DNA of 64,000 nucleotides from Micromonospora_J zhanjiangensis (lineage in GTDB: Bacteria; Actinomycetota; Actinomycetes; Mycobacteriales; Micromonosporaceae). The position numbers were made by a program, and so were the translations under genes. Shown here piece by piece: positions 33,277 to 42,543 of the stretch; position 1 is the first letter of the stretch, and each line of letters opens with the position of its first letter. The stretch is taken from positions 118,005 through 182,004 of the forward strand of contig NZ_JBHSBN010000012.1 in assembly GCF_042650605.1 (NCBI RefSeq). The letters are read 5' to 3'. The notes below the pieces were generated by a model. It saw only the letters and a list, made by a program, of their open reading frames with translations, made no database searches and was not told the origin of the DNA.

Positions 33277-33600
33277 ATGGACAGGCGCAGGCTGCGGGTG
33301 TCGCAGACCGCCGTGTACGGCTGGCGCAAGCGGTGGCAGGTCGGTGGTGAACAGGCCCTCGCCTCGAAAGGGCCCCGGATGTTCCGTACCCGGTACACGC
33401 TGCGCGGCACGGCGAACGTCATGTACCGGTTGGGCTGGTCGGTACAGGTACCGAAGCACCGTGCGGTCGAGCGTGACGAGGCCGCGGTCACCACTTGGCG
33501 GCGGGAGACGTGGCCGGCGGCAGAACGGTAGCGGTGCAGCGGCAGACGTGGCTGGTCTTCGAGGACGAGGCACTCCCGGCGGCGCGGGCCGCGGGTCGCG
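33277..33600 (+). pseudogene. IS630-family transposase remnant
   Basis: One frame encodes the winged helix-turn-helix start (VSQTAVYGWRKRWQVGGEQA, then LRGTANVMYRLGWSVQVPKH and AAVTTWRRETWP). After a frame change, TWLVFEDEA follows; its FEDE matches the first acidic block of the IS630 DDE domain. The remainder of the catalytic domain is missing, and I see no terminal inverted repeats. It marks past transposition at the upstream edge of peptide cluster 2. Confidence 0.75.
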
Positions 33601-33610
33601 GCCGCCGGCC

Positions 33611-33927
33611 TCAGTGCGGGCTGACCTTTATCCGGGCGTCCGCCCAGGCCGCCTGGCGGAGGGTGGTGAGGATCCGTTCCTGGCCCGCCGGGTCCTGCCG
33701 GTCGATGAACAGCACCCCGTCGAGATGGTCGGTCTCGTGCTGGATGCAGCGGGCCAACAGCCCCGTGCCGACGACCTGTACGGGGTCACCGTGCTTGGTG
33801 AAGCCCTTGGCGACCACGTTCATCCGCCGCTTGGTGTCCAGGTAGATTCCGCGTCGAACATGGTCACCGGTTCGGCCACCTGACGCAACACCGGATCGCC
33901 AACCTTTCGAATGGCCAGCACCGTCAT
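33611..33927 (-). pseudogene. def: Peptide deformylase gene with internal deletion
   Basis: Starting at ATG 33927 the frame gives MTVLAIRKVGDPVLRQVAEP, the deformylase N-terminus. It then shifts frame, and the other frame continues with MNVVAKGFTKHGDPVQVVGT and LLARCIQHETDHLDGVLFID. The zinc-binding HETDH is present, but the G-x-G-x-A-A-x-Q loop and the EGCLS motif with the third metal ligand are deleted. It cannot encode an active enzyme. It is convergent with the IS630 relic. Confidence 0.85.
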
Positions 33928-34152
33928 CTGATACCTCCGTCGTCGACGTACCTGCTGCCGCTTCCGGCCGGCCCGGCGACGGCCGCACCATCCTGGCCGA
34001 AGGCCGGGAACCGTTCGACGGCAGGTGATCCCGACGCCATGCGGTGGGACGCCGCCCGCTCGACGATCGGCGGTACAGCAGGCTGTACTTTCCGCGCCGG
34101 GCCATCGCCGGCCGGTCGACGGTGACCTATGTTGGCGCCGGGAGGTGGGCCG

Positions 34153-35379
34153 ATGGCGTACGTGTGGGGTCGGGTCCGGACGGTGGTCGAGGCGATCGCG
34201 CGCCTCGGCGGCGGCCTGGGCACCGCCGTGCTGGCGCTGGGTGCGCTGCTCTGGGCGGTGTTCGTGGCCCTGACCTGTCTGGTCGGGGTGGGCCTGCTGG
34301 CGGCGCCCGGCGCGTTGCGGGTGGTGCGGTCGGTGGCTGACCGCGAGCGCGCCCGGTTGTCCCGTCGGGGGACAGAGATCCCCGAGCCGGGGGCGGTACC
34401 GGCCGGGTTGCGGGCGGCGCTGCGGGACCCGTTCGTCCGCCGGGAACTCGGCTGGGTCGCCCTGCACTCCGTCACCGGCCTGGTGTCCGGGCTGCTCGGC
34501 TTCGCCTTCCCGCTGAACGCCCTGCAGGACATGACGTTCCCGTTGTGGTACCGGTGGGTTCCGCCCGAGGACGGTGCGCCGGGGGTCTGGTGGTGGCGCA
34601 TCGACGGACAGTCCGAGGCGTTCCTGGCCGGACTGCTCGGAGTGGGCTGGCTGCTCGCCGGGGTGCTGTTCAGCCCGGCGCTGGCCCGGTTCCAGGACTG
34701 GCCGGGCCGGTGGCTGCTGTCCCCGCCGCCGGGGGTCGACCTGTCGCTGCGGGTCGCCGCGCTGACCGCCACCCGGGCCGCGGCGCTGGACGCGCACGCC
34801 GTGGAACTGCGCCGGATCGAACGGTCGCTGCACGACGGCACGCAGAACCGGCTGGTCGCGGTCAACGTGCTGCTGGGCGCCGCGCGGCGGGCCGTACGAC
34901 GCGACCCGGACCGGGCCGACGAGATCCTCGGGCGGGCCCAGGACGCGGCCGAACAGGCGCTCGGTGAACTGCGTACGGTGGTGCGCGGGATTCTGCCGCC
35001 CGTGCTGGACGACCGGGGCCTCGCCGGGGCGCTGGCGGGCCTGGCCGGCAGCTGCGCGGTACCCTGCCGGCTCGAGGTGGACGTGGCCGTCCGCTGCGCG
35101 GCCTCGGTCGAGGCCACCGCCTACTTCGTGGTGGCCGAGGCGCTGACCAACGTGGTGCGGCACAGCGGGGCCGGTCAGGTGGACGTCACCGTCCGCCGCG
35201 AGCGCGGCCGGCTGCTGGTGACCGTGCAGGACGACGGACACGGGGACGCCGACGAGGCCCGCGGCTCCGGGCTCACCGGCATCCGCCGGCGGGTCGAGGC
35301 GTACGACGGCCGGATGGGCCTGACCAGCCCACCGGGAGGACCGACGAGGATGGACGTGGAGCTGCCATGCGGATCGTGA
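34153..35379 (+). CDS. Sensor histidine kinase, NarL/LiaS-type (HisKA_3)
   Basis: A 408-residue protein from ATG 34153 with GGAGG upstream; ATG 34129 is in frame but has no site. Two hydrophobic hairpins form the N-terminal membrane region (ALGALLWAVFVALTCLVGVG; FLAGLLGVGWLLAGVLF). The HisKA_3 domain has its phospho-His in RSLHDGTQNRLVAVNVLLG. The ATPase part shows EALTNVVRHSGA and GSGLTGIRRRVEAYDG. It overlaps the response regulator by 13 bp. The signal is unknown; the following exporter suggests an antibiotic or cell-envelope stress. Confidence 0.92.
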   Translation: MAYVWGRVRTVVEAIARLGGGLGTAVLALGALLWAVFVALTCLVGVGLLAAPGALRVVRSVADRERARLSRRGTEIPEPGAVPAGLRAALRDPFVRRELGWVALHSVTGLVSGLLGFAFPLNALQDMTFPLWYRWVPPEDGAPGVWWWRIDGQSEAFLAGLLGVGWLLAGVLFSPALARFQDWPGRWLLSPPPGVDLSLRVAALTATRAAALDAHAVELRRIERSLHDGTQNRLVAVNVLLGAARRAVRRDPDRADEILGRAQDAAEQALGELRTVVRGILPPVLDDRGLAGALAGLAGSCAVPCRLEVDVAVRCAASVEATAYFVVAEALTNVVRHSGAGQVDVTVRRERGRLLVTVQDDGHGDADEARGSGLTGIRRRVEAYDGRMGLTSPPGGPTRMDVELPCGS

Positions 35380-36020
35380 TCGCCGAGGACGACGCGCTGC
35401 TGCGGGAGGGACTGGCGCTGCTGCTGCGGGCGGAGGACCTGGACGTGGTCGCCACGGCCGGCACCCCGGGTGAGTTCCTCACCGCGGTCGACGAGCACGC
35501 GCCGGACGTGGCCATCGTGGACGTACGGATGCCACCGACGCACACCGACGAGGGCATCGTGGCCGCGGTGGAGGCCCGGCGGCGCCGGCCCGGCCTCGCC
35601 GTGCTGGTCCTGTCGGCGTACGTGGAGCAGGCGTTCGCCACCGAACTGTTCTCGGTCGGCGCGGTCGGCCTCGGCTATCTGTTGAAGGAGCGGGTGGGCC
35701 GGGTCGAGGAGTTCCTCGCCGCGCTGCACCGCGTCGCGGACGGCGGCAGCGTCATCGACCCGGAGGTGGTGGCGCAGCTGCTGGCCCGCAACCGGCGGGC
35801 GGACACGGCGCTGGCCGAGCTGTCGCCGCGGGAGCGCGAGGTGTTGGGGCTGATGGCCGAGGGGCTGGGCAACTCGGCCATCGCGGAGCGGCTGTTCGTC
35901 ACCGACGGCGCGGTGCACAAGCACATCCGCAGCATCTTCGCGAAGCTGGGGCTGTCACCGGACGACAGCGCCGACCGCCGGGTCACCGCCGTGCTGCGTT
36001 ACCTGGAGGGCCCCCGGTAG
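35367..36020 (+). CDS. LuxR-type response regulator
   Basis: A 217-residue protein. The receiver domain has the acidic pocket AEDDALL, the phospho-acceptor in VAIVDVRMPP and the conserved Lys in YLLKERVG. The C-terminal LuxR helix-turn-helix reads LSPREREVLGLMAEGL with the recognition helix in VTDGAVHKHIRSIFAKLGL. It is translated with the kinase and probably switches on the ABC genes that follow after a 109-bp gap, in which I see no clear operator. Confidence 0.93.
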   Translation: MRIVIAEDDALLREGLALLLRAEDLDVVATAGTPGEFLTAVDEHAPDVAIVDVRMPPTHTDEGIVAAVEARRRRPGLAVLVLSAYVEQAFATELFSVGAVGLGYLLKERVGRVEEFLAALHRVADGGSVIDPEVVAQLLARNRRADTALAELSPREREVLGLMAEGLGNSAIAERLFVTDGAVHKHIRSIFAKLGLSPDDSADRRVTAVLRYLEGPR

Positions 36021-36129
36021 CCCCTGCTGTACCCGGGTCCGGCAGTCGGCTGGATGGTTACCGCCGCCGCGGCTCAATAGCGTTCCTGGTGCGCGCAACC
36101 CTGACCGATGACATGGAAAGGCCACCAGG

Positions 36130-36891
36130 ATGTCCAGCTATCCGGGACACACCATCGACCCGGCGGTACGCGTCGAACACCTCACCCGGGTGTACGAGAC
36201 CGGCCCTGACCGGGTGGACGCGTTGGCCGGGGTCGACGTCGACTTCGGCCGCGGCACCTTCACCGCGGTGATGGGGCCCTCCGGCTCCGGCAAGAGCACG
36301 CTGCTGCAGACCGCGGCCGGCCTCGACCGGCCCACCTCCGGGCGGGTCGTCGTCGGCGACGCCGACCTGTCGCTGCTGTCCGAGACCCGTCTCACCGAAC
36401 TGCGGCGGACCCGGATCGGTTTCGTCTTCCAGGCGTTCAATCTGATCGGTGCGCTCACCGTCGAGGAGAACATCGTCCTGCCGCTGCGGCTGGCCGGCGT
36501 CCGGCCGGACCGGGCCTGGCTGGCCCGGGTGGTCGAGCGGGTCGGGCTGACCGACCGGCTGCACCACCGGCCGGCCGCCCTCTCCGGCGGCCAGCAGCAG
36601 CGGGTGGCGATCGCCCGGGCGCTGGCCACCCGCCCCGAGGTGGTTTTCTGCGACGAGCCCACCGGGGCGCTGGACACCCGGACCGCGGCGGAGGTGCTGA
36701 CGCTGCTGCGCGCCGTCGTCGACGAACACGGGCTGACCGTGGTGATGGTGACCCACGACCCGGTCGCCGCGTCGTACGCGGACCGGGTGCTCGTGCTGGC
36801 CGACGGCCTGATCGTCGCCGACCTGCCGCAGCTCGGAGCCGCCCGGATCGCCGAGCACCTGGCCTCGCTGGACCGGCGGGTGCTCCGATGA
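36130..36891 (+). CDS. ABC transporter ATPase, MacB/LolD type
   Basis: A 253-residue ATPase. Walker A is MGPSGSGKSTLLQ, the signature is LSGGQQQRVAIARA and Walker B is VVFCDEPTGALD. The family pairs with FtsX-type permeases in export of lipids or peptides, or in mechanotransmission. Its stop overlaps the start of such a permease (ATGA). Located downstream of a two-component system, as in many antimicrobial-peptide resistance modules. Confidence 0.93.
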   Translation: MSSYPGHTIDPAVRVEHLTRVYETGPDRVDALAGVDVDFGRGTFTAVMGPSGSGKSTLLQTAAGLDRPTSGRVVVGDADLSLLSETRLTELRRTRIGFVFQAFNLIGALTVEENIVLPLRLAGVRPDRAWLARVVERVGLTDRLHHRPAALSGGQQQRVAIARALATRPEVVFCDEPTGALDTRTAAEVLTLLRAVVDEHGLTVVMVTHDPVAASYADRVLVLADGLIVADLPQLGAARIAEHLASLDRRVLR

Positions 36892-39371
36892 CGGCGCTCG
36901 CCGCCCGGCTGCTGCGGCACCGTGCCGGCCCGTCCGCCGCCACGCTGCTCGCCCTGATCGCCGGGGTGATGATCCTGGTCGCCATGGGCACCCTCGTCGA
37001 GTCCGGGTTGCGCTTCCGTCCGGAGCCCCGGCTCTGGGCGGCGGCCGACCTGGTCGTCGCCAGCCGCACGGTCAGCCACACGTTCCAGGAGTTCGGCGGG
37101 GAAACCACCACGAGCACCGTGGCCCTGCCCGAGGGCGGCACGGTGGACGCCGCCCTGGTGGACCGGATCCGGCGGCTGCCCGGCGTCGCGGCCGTGAGCG
37201 GCGACGACCGGGTGCTGATCGGCTCGACCGACGTCGTCGGGCACGGCTGGGCCACGTACGCCTTCACGGGGCGTCCGATCGCGGCGGGCGCCGCGCCGGC
37301 GGCCGACGACGAGGTGCTGGCCGACTCCCGGCTCGGCGTCGTCCCCGGCGACCATGTCGACCTGGTCGTCGGCGGGGTCGGTCAGCCGTACCGGGTGAGC
37401 GGGACCGCCGACACCGGTACGGCCGCGGTCTTCTTCACCGATGCGCAGGCCGCCCGGCTGTCCGCGCACCCGGGCCGGGTGGACGCGGTCGGCGTGCGGC
37501 TGGCGCCCGGCGTGGACCGTGCCACGGTCGGCGACGCGGTCCGCGCGACGGCCGCGGCGGCCGGCGCCACGACGTACGCCGGGTCCGACCGCGGGCAGGT
37601 CGAGCAGGCGGCGAACCTGACCGCCGCGGGGTTGCTGGTCGAGGCCGGGTCGGCCTTCGGCGGGTACGTCGTCCTGCTGATCGTCTTCGTGGTGGCCGGC
37701 ACGATCGGGCTGTCCGTCCGGCACCGTCGACGCGATCTGGCGTTGCTGCGCGCGATCGCTGCCACCCCGGGCCAGGTGCGCCGGATGCTGACCGCCGAGG
37801 CCGCGCTGCTCGCCCTGGTGGGTGCCGCGGTCGGCGTGCCGGCCGGCCTGTCCGCGGCCCGCTGGGTGCACGGCGAACTGGTCGACCGGGGATTCGTCCC
37901 GGCCGACTTCCCGATGAGCGGTGGCCTGTTCACGGTGCCGGCCGCGGTCGGTACGGCGGTGCTGGTGGCGGTGCTCGCCGCGCTGGTCGCCGGGCGCCGG
38001 GTCACCGGGATCAGGCCGACCGAGGCGCTCGGTGAGATCGCCGTCGAGCCGCGCGGCGGTGGCCGGGTGCGGCTGGTCGCCGGCGGGCTGACGCTGGTGG
38101 CGGCGGTCAGTTCCGGGGCGTTCGTCCTCGGCGGCGGCGGGCCGACGGCCGCGCTGGCCGGCGCGGTCGGCATGCTCTACCTGTTCGTCATCGCGGTGGC
38201 GCTGCTCGCGCCGCGGATCAACGCGGCCGCGGCCCGGCTGCTGACCCCGGTGCTGCCCCGGATCTGGCGGGTCAGCGGCTACCTGGCCGCCGCCAACCTG
38301 CGGGCCAACGCGCGGGGGATGGCGACGGTGCTGACCGCCCTCGTGCTGTCGGTCGGGTTCGGCGGCTCGGTCTGGTTCCTGCAGACCAACCTCGAACGGC
38401 AGACCGTCGCGCAGAGCGGCGCGGGCACCCGCGCCGAGCGGGTACTGGTCGCGCCGGGTGGGCTGCCGCCGGAGGCGGTCCGGGAGGTCCGGGAACTGGC
38501 CGGGGTGCGGGCGGCCACCGGGGTCCGCCGTACCCAGGTGGTGGTGCGGTCGTTCGACGGGATCGAGCCGGTCGCCGCCCAGGCCGTCGACCCGGACGGC
38601 ATCACCGGGACGATGGACCTCGACGTGCGCGAGGGCAACCTGGCGGACCTGGGCGCGGACACGGTCGCGCTCTCCGCGACCCAGGCGTCCGCGTCCGGCT
38701 GGCACGTCGGCGACCAGGCGGAACTCTGGCTCGGCGACGGCACCCCGGTCAGGCTGCGGGTCGTGGCGGTCTACCGGCGCGGGCTCGGCTTCGGCGACGT
38801 CACGCTGGCCGACCGGACGGTCCTCGGACACACCGCCGGGGCCGCCGACGACGAGATCCTGGTGCGCGCCGGTCCCGACGCCGACGCCGGGCTGGCCGCC
38901 TGGTCGGCCCGCCACCCGGGCAGCGAGGTGCTCGACGCGGCCGCCCGTACCCGGCTGATCAGCGCCGACCTGGCGTTCGGCGCCTGGCTGAACCGGCTGC
39001 TGATCGGTGTGCTGGTGGGTTACGCGGCGCTGGCCGCGGCCACCACGATGGTGTCCGCCGCGCTGGCCCGCCGCCGCGAACTGGCGCTGCTGCGGCTGGT
39101 CGGTCTGACCCGCCGGCAGGTCCGCGCGATGGTGCACGCCGAACAGGCCGGGCTGCTGGGCACCGCCGTGCTGATCGGCGCGACGATCGCGGCGCTGACC
39201 CTGGGCGCGATCGTCAACGCGCTGACCGGCAGCCCGATTCCGTACGTCCCGCCGCTCGGCTGGGTGGCGGTGCTCGGCGGTACGACGCTGCTGGCGCTGG
39301 CGACCACGGTGCTGCCGGTCCGGCGGCTGCTGCGGGTCCCGCCGGTCGACCACATCGGCATCAGGGAGTAG
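36888..39371 (+). CDS. FtsX-family ABC permease
   Basis: An 827-residue membrane protein with two FtsX-type units. The first has a membrane helix near residue 20, a long extracytoplasmic domain and helices near 255-380 (VVLLIVFVVAGTIGLSV; LALLRAIAATPGQVRRML). The second repeats the pattern, ending LALLRLVGLTRRQVRAMVHA and TTVLPVRRLLRVPPVDHIGI. Such double FtsX permeases work with MacB-type ATPases. The product is likely an envelope stress or antibiotic efflux transporter. Confidence 0.92.
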   Translation: MTALAARLLRHRAGPSAATLLALIAGVMILVAMGTLVESGLRFRPEPRLWAAADLVVASRTVSHTFQEFGGETTTSTVALPEGGTVDAALVDRIRRLPGVAAVSGDDRVLIGSTDVVGHGWATYAFTGRPIAAGAAPAADDEVLADSRLGVVPGDHVDLVVGGVGQPYRVSGTADTGTAAVFFTDAQAARLSAHPGRVDAVGVRLAPGVDRATVGDAVRATAAAAGATTYAGSDRGQVEQAANLTAAGLLVEAGSAFGGYVVLLIVFVVAGTIGLSVRHRRRDLALLRAIAATPGQVRRMLTAEAALLALVGAAVGVPAGLSAARWVHGELVDRGFVPADFPMSGGLFTVPAAVGTAVLVAVLAALVAGRRVTGIRPTEALGEIAVEPRGGGRVRLVAGGLTLVAAVSSGAFVLGGGGPTAALAGAVGMLYLFVIAVALLAPRINAAAARLLTPVLPRIWRVSGYLAAANLRANARGMATVLTALVLSVGFGGSVWFLQTNLERQTVAQSGAGTRAERVLVAPGGLPPEAVREVRELAGVRAATGVRRTQVVVRSFDGIEPVAAQAVDPDGITGTMDLDVREGNLADLGADTVALSATQASASGWHVGDQAELWLGDGTPVRLRVVAVYRRGLGFGDVTLADRTVLGHTAGAADDEILVRAGPDADAGLAAWSARHPGSEVLDAAARTRLISADLAFGAWLNRLLIGVLVGYAALAAATTMVSAALARRRELALLRLVGLTRRQVRAMVHAEQAGLLGTAVLIGATIAALTLGAIVNALTGSPIPYVPPLGWVAVLGGTTLLALATTVLPVRRLLRVPPVDHIGIRE

Positions 39372-39380
39372 GGGCCGACG

Positions 39381-39614
39381 TCAACGGGAGGGCATCGGCG
39401 CCGGCTGGGCGCTGGCCATCCGACCCGGATCCCAGTACGAGTCGTCGGGAGTCGGCAGCCGGGTGCTGGTCGAGCCCGGGTCGGTACCGGTGCTCGACGG
39501 GGCCGGTGACTGCCCCCGCGGCCCGGAACCGCGGGAGGTCAGCACGCCGACCACGACGGCCACCACCACGACGGCGACGGCCACCCCGGCCGCCGCGACC
39601 CAGCCGTTCCTCAT
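39381..39614 (-). CDS. Small single-pass membrane protein
   Basis: A 77-residue protein with a strong site (GGAGAGGAG) before ATG 39614. A valine-rich helix at residues 5-25 (AAAGVAVAVVVVAVVVGVL) is followed by a Ser/Thr/Pro-rich extracellular tail ending DDSYWDPGRMASAQPAP. No family recognised. It converges with the FtsX permease gene, ending 9 bases away. Confidence 0.65.
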   Translation of the reverse strand: MRNGWVAAAGVAVAVVVVAVVVGVLTSRGSGPRGQSPAPSSTGTDPGSTSTRLPTPDDSYWDPGRMASAQPAPMPSR

Positions 39615-39665
39615 GTCCCGCTCCTCTCCACCGGTGTCGGTGCTCGCCTGGTTGGACGTGCGCCA

Positions 39666-39699
39666 CCCCCGGCCGGATCCATGCGGATCCGGCCGGGGG
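39666..39699 (-). terminator. Terminator of the protease gene
   Basis: CCCCCGGCCGGATCC pairs perfectly with its downstream complement over 15 bp around a 4-nt loop, 24 bases after the protease stop. Confidence 0.85.
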
Positions 39700-39722
39700 C
39701 CGGCGTCACCCGGTCGGGTGAC

Positions 39723-40769
39723 TCAGGTGCGGTTCGCCACCGAGTTGTAGGCGTCCATCACGGCGGTGTCGAAGTAGGGGCTCCGGTTCACCCCGGAGCT
39801 GTCCAACGTACTCATGATTCCGTTGACGTAGCCGTAGGAGCCGTTGTAGAGGCGCAGCCAGACCGAGCCGCTGGAGCCGCCGGTGAAGCCACACCTGAGG
39901 GCGATCTGGTTCTCCTGGAACGGCCAGATCCCCGGCCGGTACGTGGTGCCCTGGCAGTACTGCTGCCATCCGCCGTCGTACGGCGGCGCCGCCGGGTAGG
40001 CCAGAATGGTGACCGCCTGCTCATAGCTGTAATTGACCGAAAGGCCATTTCCGCCGAGTACGTCCACCGGCCGCTGGCCAGAGGCGTTCGGCCACATGGT
40101 GATGTACGAAACGTCCCGGTCGAGGTTGCTGTCGTTGATCCAGGCATTGAAAGTGGTCAGGTACTTGGCCGACCATCGGCCGTACGGCTCGGCGCCGTAG
40201 TTGTAATAGGGGATGAAAATCCAGTTCTGCATCCACTGGCCACCCCGGCCGCCGTGCACGCAGTGCCCGGCGCTCATCACGAGCAGCTTGGAACCGCTGT
40301 TCACCGTGCCCGCCGAGCAGACGTAGTTCTTCCCGTCCGCCGGGTTGTAGAAGAACACCTTGCCAACCGTGGCGGAGGCGTTGACCTGGATGTTGATCGG
40401 GCCGGCGGCGGCTGCCCGGCTCCGGGTGGCGACCGACGCGCTGGGGGCGGCGGGCGGCGTGGACTGGGCCGTACCGGCCGCTCGCGAGGCCGTGCCGGAG
40501 CTGGTCTGGGCCTTGTCGACCAGCGTGTCCGCCGACTGGGCGGTGCGCAGCCGCTCCGGGGTCCAGTAGCTGCTCGCCTGGTCGGCGACCTGCAGTCCGC
40601 TCCGCTGCGCGGTCGACACACCCGCCGCCACCGTGCTGACCGACGCGTCACCGGAGGTGCTGGCCGGGGCCGCCTGGGCGGACCCGGCGCCGCCCATCAG
40701 GGTCAGCGTCGTGACGAGGGCGGCGGACACGGCAACCGTGGCCACGCGCCGGATTTCCGGAAAATGCAT
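39723..40769 (-). CDS. Secreted trypsin-like serine protease (S1 fold)
   Basis: A 348-residue preproprotein from ATG 40769 (GGGAGGAA eight bases up; an in-frame ATG further upstream lacks a site). A signal peptide (VATVAVSAALVTTLTLMGG) ends near SAQAA. A Ser/Ala/Thr-rich propeptide follows to about residue 130. The catalytic domain has His in VMSAGHCVHGG, Asp in LDRDVSYITM and Ser in GFTGGSSGSVW. It resembles the glutamyl endopeptidase/peptidase S1B-like secreted proteases of actinomycetes. Confidence 0.9.
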   Translation of the reverse strand: MHFPEIRRVATVAVSAALVTTLTLMGGAGSAQAAPASTSGDASVSTVAAGVSTAQRSGLQVADQASSYWTPERLRTAQSADTLVDKAQTSSGTASRAAGTAQSTPPAAPSASVATRSRAAAAGPINIQVNASATVGKVFFYNPADGKNYVCSAGTVNSGSKLLVMSAGHCVHGGRGGQWMQNWIFIPYYNYGAEPYGRWSAKYLTTFNAWINDSNLDRDVSYITMWPNASGQRPVDVLGGNGLSVNYSYEQAVTILAYPAAPPYDGGWQQYCQGTTYRPGIWPFQENQIALRCGFTGGSSGSVWLRLYNGSYGYVNGIMSTLDSSGVNRSPYFDTAVMDAYNSVANRT

Positions 40770-41007
40770 ACTGTTCCTCCCAACAGATGGCATTGGCGCT
40801 CTTCGAAGCGCTGAAAACAGCATGACCATGGTCGGGCTGAACGGGAAGCGTTAGCGGGTGTCTATTAGCCATCCATCGACTGTCATTGAGTTGACTGTCG
40901 ATCGGCGGGAAATCCGCCGCAGAAAGTGGGTATCTTCAATAACCACTAAAGATGCGTCCATTATGTACCGGGAGGTCGTGCGGTCCAGGTCGACCCCGGT
41001 TACCGGA

Positions 41008-41393
41008 TCAGCGGTTCACGTAGGCGGCCAGGCCGCCGAGCTCCTCGTTGGCGATGAACACCGACCGCACGTTGATGACGGCCTCCTCGACGTGGGCGGC
41101 GCAGCCCCACGCCGCGTCGCCCCACGAGTCGGCGACCTTGATCTCGGCCGGTGCGGTGCACCCCTGGGCGCCGCCGAGCTGGCAGTGCTCGGGGTGCGGC
41201 CTGGTGGCCTGCGCGGCCGCGGCGGCGCGCATCCGGGTGGCGAGCTCCGCGGCGGCGGCGGCACGCTGCTCGGCCTCGGCGCGCAGCCGCTGCTCGGCGC
41301 CGCCTCCACCAGGTGCGTCGGGTCCGCCAGCGACGCGGAGATGATGACGGACCGCCCGAACAACGCCTGCAGACCCTCGTCCGGCCCGCCGGG
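41008..41393 (-). pseudogene. Fragment of an unknown protein, frameshifted
   Basis: Directly after the LacI stop codon and in its frame, the minus strand encodes DEGLQALFGRSVIISASLAD PTHLVEA. After a frame change it continues with AEQRLRAEAEQRAAAAAELA, then HCQLGGAQGCTAPAEIKVAD, WGDAAWGCAAHVEEA and a stop at 41008. The second part, open from ATG 41232 (74 codons), has a coiled coil and paired cysteines and histidines like a zinc ribbon. No start codon fits the whole, so this is probably a 5'-truncated, frameshifted gene. The 74-aa part could still be made. The 238 bases between it and the protease hold nothing else I can name. Confidence 0.45.
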
Positions 41394-42476
41394 TCAGCGT
41401 GCGGTCCTCCGCACGGCCGCAGGCGTGCGGAGGACCGCCGCCGTCGACTGGCGCCGCACCAGCGTCGGGGCGATGAGCTGCTTGAGCGGCCGGGCACTCC
41501 CGCCGCCGGCGATCTCCTCCAGCAGCAGGTCGACGGCGATGTTCCCGATCTCCTCGGCCGGCAGTCGTACGGTGGTCAGCGGCGGCGACAGGAAGCCCGA
41601 GAAGGGGTAGTCACCGAATCCGATCACCATCATGTCGTCCGGCACCTTCAGGCCGTGCTCCGCCAGGGCGCGGTACAGGCCGAGGGCGAAGTAGTCGTTG
41701 CCGACGACGACCGCGTCCGGCAGCTTCGCCCGGCGGAGCATCCGCCGGGACACCTGGTAGGCCTGCTCGGGCTGCCAGGGCAGGGCGGCCTGCTCGGACC
41801 GGCGGGTCGGTACGGAGATGACGCTGCCCCGCGGCACCGGCCGGCCGGCCTCGGCCATGGCCCGGCGGAAGCCGGCGATCCGGTTGGCGATGGTGGTGAT
41901 CGGCAGGTCCTCCTCGAGCACCACGATCGAGCGGGCCCCGCAGGAGATCGCGTGGCTGGTGGCGCGGTAACCGCCCAGCTCGTTGTCGGTCCCGACGAAC
42001 CGGTAGCCCAGCTCGGGCAGGTCCCGGTTGAGCAGGACGGTCGGCACGCCGACCGCGCCGAGGCGGCGCCAGTGTTCGTCGCCGGCCTGCACCGGGACCA
42101 CGATGCAACCACTCACGGAGGAGCGCAGCAGCGATTCCACCGCCCGCGCCTCGTTGTCGGCGGACTCCTCGGTGACCCCCAGCAGCAGGGAGTAGCCCTG
42201 TGCCCTGGCCCGCAGTTCGATGCTGGAGATGAGCTGCGCGTAGAACGGGTTGGACGGGTTGGTGATGACCAGGCCCAGGGTCATGCTCGAGCCGAGCACG
42301 AGTGACCGGGCGAGGGAGTTGGGCACGTAGCCGATCCGCTCCGCCTCGGCGCGCACCAGCGCCCGGGTCTCCTTCCCGATCCCGCTCTTCCCGGACAGCG
42401 CGCGGGAGACCGTGTTCACCGACAGGTTCAGCGTTTCGGCGATGTCCCGCAGTGTCCGCCGGCGGGTCCCAGCCAT
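41394..42476 (-). CDS. LacI family transcriptional regulator
   Basis: A 360-residue protein. The N-terminal helix-turn-helix LRDIAETLNLSVNTVSRALS and hinge VPNSLARSLV are standard. The periplasmic-binding-like effector domain follows (LGLVITNPSNPFYAQLISSI; PDAVVVGNDYFALGLYRALA). It lies downstream of two unknown genes in the same direction and near a divergent ABC importer operon. AT-rich palindromes TTAACGTTAA occur at both promoters, so it likely represses both until its inducer, the imported solute or a product, is present. Confidence 0.93.
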   Translation of the reverse strand: MAGTRRRTLRDIAETLNLSVNTVSRALSGKSGIGKETRALVRAEAERIGYVPNSLARSLVLGSSMTLGLVITNPSNPFYAQLISSIELRARAQGYSLLLGVTEESADNEARAVESLLRSSVSGCIVVPVQAGDEHWRRLGAVGVPTVLLNRDLPELGYRFVGTDNELGGYRATSHAISCGARSIVVLEEDLPITTIANRIAGFRRAMAEAGRPVPRGSVISVPTRRSEQAALPWQPEQAYQVSRRMLRRAKLPDAVVVGNDYFALGLYRALAEHGLKVPDDMMVIGFGDYPFSGFLSPPLTTVRLPAEEIGNIAVDLLLEEIAGGGSARPLKQLIAPTLVRRQSTAAVLRTPAAVRRTAR

Positions 42477-42543
42477 GTGTGCGTGCCTTTCTGCCTTGGC
42501 CGGTGTGACCGCGGCGCCCGTGGTGGTCGCCGCGGTCGCGCCG

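Noticed and set aside
33277..33531. Functional transposase or DNA-binding protein of 84 aa
   Set aside because: The reading frame ends before the DDE domain, whose first block occurs only in another frame, and no terminal repeats are visible.
36138..39353. Minus-strand open frame of 1071 codons opposite the ABC/FtsX genes
   Set aside because: Composition is Arg/Gln/Gly-rich without any domain, and it mirrors the codon positions of two well-supported genes.
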